A stretch of DNA of 64,000 nt from Halobacillus halophilus DSM 2266 (GTDB lineage: Bacteria > Bacillota > Bacilli > Bacillales > Halobacillaceae), in assembly GCF_000284515.1 (NCBI RefSeq), contig NC_017668.1, positions 868,001 through 932,000 on the forward strand. Reading direction: 5' to 3'. Shown here piece after piece: positions 61,100 through 64,000 of this stretch. A program made the translations under genes and the position numbers. The first letter of the stretch is position 1. Every line of letters begins with the position of its first letter. The notes beneath the pieces were generated by a model, which made no database searches, was not told where the DNA came from, and saw nothing but the letters and a program-made list of their open reading frames with translations.

Positions 61100-63262
61100 A
61101 TGGAAGAACTTCTTGCAGAATTAAATGAATCCCAACAGGAAGCTGTCGTTTCCACTGAAGGATTTATCCGGGTCATTGCCGGAGCAGGCTCAGGAAAAAC
61201 GCGTGCCCTGACCCATCGTTACGCACTTATTGTAAATGAACTCGGGGTAGATCCTTCCAATATACTTTCGGTCACATTCACAAATAAGGCTGCTCATGAA
61301 ATGAGGCGACGTGTGAAGAAGCTGATCGGCGGGGAGCAGGATACTGGGTTTATTACCACATATCACGGATTTTGTGTTCGTGTACTTCGAGAGGATATCC
61401 ACCGATTGTTTTATCCTAAGAATTTTATCATTTTAGATGTGGAAGACCAGAAAATTCTGCTGAGAGAAATTTTTGAAGATATGGATTTAAAAATGAACGA
61501 TAAAACCTTTAAGCGGCTGCTAGATAAGATAGGAATTCTCAAGGCAAACACTCATTACGTTCAGCAAATGATTTTGCGAGGGGAGATGCCTTCTGTGGAA
61601 GCGGCTGGAGATATGGACGGTCAAATTATCCAGCGCTATTTAAAGAAACAAAAGCGTGTGTATGGCCTTGATTTTGATGATCTTCTTAATTTTGTGTTTG
61701 TCCTTTTTGACCAGTATCAGGAAGTACTGGAGAAATGGCAGGATCGTCTTTTCTATATTCAAGTGGATGAGTTTCAGGACAGCAGCCTGAAGCAATTTGA
61801 GTTAGTGAAAAAGCTTTCGGCCAATCATGGAAACCTCTTTGCAGTGGGGGATCCTGATCAGACCATCTATGAGTGGAGGGGGGCTGATCCTAAGTACATG
61901 GTTGATTTTGAAAAGTATTTTCCTGACACACAGACGATCTTTTTAAAGCAGAATTACCGTTCTACCCCGGAGATTCTTTCCCTTGGAAATGCCCTTATCC
62001 AGAATAACTATTTCCGTGTGGATAAGGATATGGAAACTAGCAATCCATCTGGTGTGAAAGTCGTTCATTATCACGGAAAGAATGAAGTGGATGAGGCGAA
62101 GTGGGTGGTGAACCGGATCAAGGAGATTGTGGAAGCCCGGCAGGCAAACTATAGTGACATTGCGATACTATACCGGGCGAACTATCTGTCGCGTTCCATT
62201 GAACAGGAACTTATCAGTGCTAACATTGAGTACACAATTTTTGGGGGCTTTAAATTCTTTGATCGACTGGAAATAAAAGATGCCCTGGCTCACTTACGTA
62301 TGACTGCTGCGGCAGATGACCTGTCATTTTCCAGAATTGTAAATGTTCCCAAGCGGCAGATTGGTAAAAAGCGAATGCAGTTTCTTCGTGAACGAGCTGA
62401 AGCAGAGAATCTATCTTTGTATGAAACTTTAAAAAAATATAAAGATCACGAACGGTTCAAATCAACAGGTGCTCATTCATTTATCGAAGCTATTGAATAT
62501 TTAAAGAATCGAAAAGATGAGTTGAAAGTTTCTGAATTACTTCAGGAAGCACTGCAGAAAACAGGTTACGAAGCGTACCGGCGGGAAGATGGAGACCAGG
62601 AGCGCCTGGATAACCTGACTGAATTACTTCATTCTATCTTTCAATATGAGCAGACACTAGGGGAAGATATTAATCTGGAAGAATATCTTCAGATGATTTC
62701 GTTGTACACCGATAATGAACGTGACGATCAACTAGATTCTGTTAAGCTGATGACCATTCATACGGCTAAAGGGCTTGAGTTTCCTTATGTATTTGTAGTA
62801 GGGATGACAGAAAGCGTGCTGCCAAATGTGCGTGCGCTCAGAGAAAGAAAAGAGCGGGCGCTTGAAGAGGAGCGGCGGCTGGCTTATGTGGCGGTGACCC
62901 GTGCTGAACGAGAGCTTTACTTAACTGAATCTGAAGGGTTTCAAAATGGTGGCCAGAAGAAATATCCGTCCCGTTTCATTTTTGAAGTGGAAGATGATCT
63001 CTATGAAAGAATCGGAGAATTAGATGAAGCCCTCATTGAAGAAGCGAAAGAATATATACGAGCGACCCATCACAGTAAGGAAAAGGCTCCTGCAGTCTTT
63101 TTTGAAAAGGGCGCCCGGGTGAAACACCCTGTATTCGGAGAAGGTGAGATTGTGGATATAGATGAAAAGAAAAATACTTACCGAGTGTTCTTTGATAATC
63201 TGAAAGCACCGAGACCGATCAGCAGGAATTTCAAGAAACTCGAGAAACTAGAAGAATCCTAA
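61100..63262 (+). CDS. UvrD/PcrA-family DNA helicase (YjcD-like)
   Basis: SF1A 3'-5' helicase, 720 residues. Motif Q/I: LNESQQEAVVSTEG and VIAGAGSGKTRALTHR (about 25-40); Ia SVTFTNKAAHEM; II VDEFQDSSLKQFELV (about 222-236); III VGDPDQTIYEWRGADP; IV LKQNYRSTPEILSLG; V TIHTAKGLEFPYVFVVGM (about 551-568); VI YVAVTRAERELYL. The C-terminal 60 residues (GARVKHPVFGEGEIVDIDEKK) form a PcrA-type tail. It is shorter and more diverged than PcrA and fits the paralogue YjcD. GAAAGGTGAG precedes ATG 61100. Confidence 0.87.
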   Translation: MEELLAELNESQQEAVVSTEGFIRVIAGAGSGKTRALTHRYALIVNELGVDPSNILSVTFTNKAAHEMRRRVKKLIGGEQDTGFITTYHGFCVRVLREDIHRLFYPKNFIILDVEDQKILLREIFEDMDLKMNDKTFKRLLDKIGILKANTHYVQQMILRGEMPSVEAAGDMDGQIIQRYLKKQKRVYGLDFDDLLNFVFVLFDQYQEVLEKWQDRLFYIQVDEFQDSSLKQFELVKKLSANHGNLFAVGDPDQTIYEWRGADPKYMVDFEKYFPDTQTIFLKQNYRSTPEILSLGNALIQNNYFRVDKDMETSNPSGVKVVHYHGKNEVDEAKWVVNRIKEIVEARQANYSDIAILYRANYLSRSIEQELISANIEYTIFGGFKFFDRLEIKDALAHLRMTAAADDLSFSRIVNVPKRQIGKKRMQFLRERAEAENLSLYETLKKYKDHERFKSTGAHSFIEAIEYLKNRKDELKVSELLQEALQKTGYEAYRREDGDQERLDNLTELLHSIFQYEQTLGEDINLEEYLQMISLYTDNERDDQLDSVKLMTIHTAKGLEFPYVFVVGMTESVLPNVRALRERKERALEEERRLAYVAVTRAERELYLTESEGFQNGGQKKYPSRFIFEVEDDLYERIGELDEALIEEAKEYIRATHHSKEKAPAVFFEKGARVKHPVFGEGEIVDIDEKKNTYRVFFDNLKAPRPISRNFKKLEKLEES

Positions 63263-63278
63263 AGGAAGGATCGGTTGT

Positions 63279-64000
63279 GTGAAGAATCTATCTGGCAATG
63301 AACTTTGGATGAATTCATTTGTAGTATTTGCGGTTGTACTGATTTCGGTAATTGTGGTGAGAGGTATTCTTATTGGCACTTTGAAGAAATGGAGCTCTAA
63401 TAAAGAGGAACGATCGAGAATTTTTTATATGATGCAAAGCATTATTAATTGGATTGCCTTATATGGAGTTGTCATCTATACTCTTTTTCATTTTCGAAGT
63501 GCCCAGTGGATGTTCAGTGCTCTATTTACGATTGGTTCAGAACCAGTATCTGTGTTCTTACTGATTATAGCTGTACTGATTATTTCTCTTACAAATCGCA
63601 TATCCAAGCTTTTTCGCGGATATGTGTTTCCGGGAGTGTATAAGCGGTATGAACTGGATCGCGGCGTACAGTTTACGTTCGACAAAGCGTTTCATTATTT
63701 AATCATGGTACTGGCTATTATAATCAGTTTATCTACGGTAGGGTTCGAGTTGAGCGCTCTTACGGTTTTTGCTGGAGTCATAGGAGTCGGGATTGGTTTC
63801 GGGATGCAGAATATTGCCTCTAATTTCATTTCCGGAATTATTCTTTTATTTGAAAGGCCGATAAAAGTAGGTGACCGGGTCATTGTGGACGAAATTATTG
63901 GTGACGTACAGCGTATAAATATGAGAGCAACCGTTATTAAAACCTTGGATAATGAACATATTATTGTTCCCAATTCGTATTTTCTGGAAGAGCATGTGAT
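63279..64000 (+). CDS. MscS family mechanosensitive channel, 3' truncated
   Basis: The frame is open from GTG 63279 to the end of the window (about 240 codons). AAAGGAAGGA lies about 8 bases upstream. Three or four membrane helices are followed by the pore/beta domain: LTVFAGVIGVGIGFGMQNIA, then NFISGIILLFERPIKVGDRVIV and IIVPNSYFLEE. This is the MscS pore helix and beta-domain pattern. It would release osmolytes on hypo-osmotic shock, which fits a salt-adapted cell. It follows the helicase gene by 16 bases. Confidence 0.85.
   Translation, partial: MKNLSGNELWMNSFVVFAVVLISVIVVRGILIGTLKKWSSNKEERSRIFYMMQSIINWIALYGVVIYTLFHFRSAQWMFSALFTIGSEPVSVFLLIIAVLIISLTNRISKLFRGYVFPGVYKRYELDRGVQFTFDKAFHYLIMVLAIIISLSTVGFELSALTVFAGVIGVGIGFGMQNIASNFISGIILLFERPIKVGDRVIVDEIIGDVQRINMRATVIKTLDNEHIIVPNSYFLEEHV

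Overview
The window looks like a low-GC Gram-positive endospore former of the Bacillaceae, most likely a halophilic or halotolerant genus near Halobacillus. This rests on gene content seen here: a spore-cortex deacetylase (PdaA), a sporulation-kinase-like sensor, a Spo0M-like protein, bacillithiol deacetylase BshB2, a BCCT osmolyte carrier, a Firmicute mtlA-R-F-D operon, strong AGGAGG ribosome binding sites and U-tailed intrinsic terminators. No rRNA, tRNA or CRISPR array was seen. The genus is an inference.

Layout. 1-10 kb: end of an Na+/H+ antiporter, pdaA, repeat R1, an AlkA-type glycosylase, a PAS histidine kinase, a YitT protein, an acyl-CoA synthetase, GNAT and cupin genes. 10-18 kb: small membrane proteins, a repeat relict, repeat R2, a putative permease, a BCCT carrier, a DUF5694-like gene flanked by twin hairpins, and an LLM oxidoreductase. 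18-23.5 kb: mannitol operon with a near-perfect cre site and an EIICB carrying two tandem IIB domains. 23.5-37 kb: PilZ, oligoendopeptidase F, pterin dehydratase, R3, SRPBCC, RluA-type synthase, typA, FixH/YtkA-like lipoprotein, bshB2, YczE, Bcr/CflA pump, a TnpB-only IS605-type element, lipocalin-like protein and R4.

37.3-49.2 kb: a divergent cluster that reads as L-lysine catabolism. It holds an acyl-CoA (glutaryl-CoA-type) dehydrogenase and a family III CoA transferase on the minus strand. On the plus strand are an aminotransferase, a ThDP enzyme, an aldehyde dehydrogenase and lysine 6-dehydrogenase, then R5, a YjiH permease and a GabT-like aminotransferase. Together they could carry lysine through aminoadipate, 2-oxoadipate and glutarate to crotonyl-CoA.

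49.3-64 kb: TerC and Spo0M-like genes behind a yybP-ykoY manganese riboswitch, an SDR, an acyltransferase, nadE plus an isochorismatase-family hydrolase, an orphan short transcription unit, a MutS2-like protein without Smr domain, membrane-anchored MsrA, a PAS-STAS protein, R6, an old-yellow-enzyme homologue, a YjcD-like helicase and the start of an MscS channel.

The most unusual feature is a family of about 480-600 bp composite inverted repeats (R1-R6, one about every 10 kb, all intergenic). Each has about 35 bp imperfect terminal inverted repeats and two homologous hairpin modules facing each other (the second mostly lost in R3). The stems differ between copies by compensatory changes. Four copies carry an extra 60 nt double-hairpin block at the same module position. 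In R4 and R6 the interior is inverted relative to the terminal repeats.
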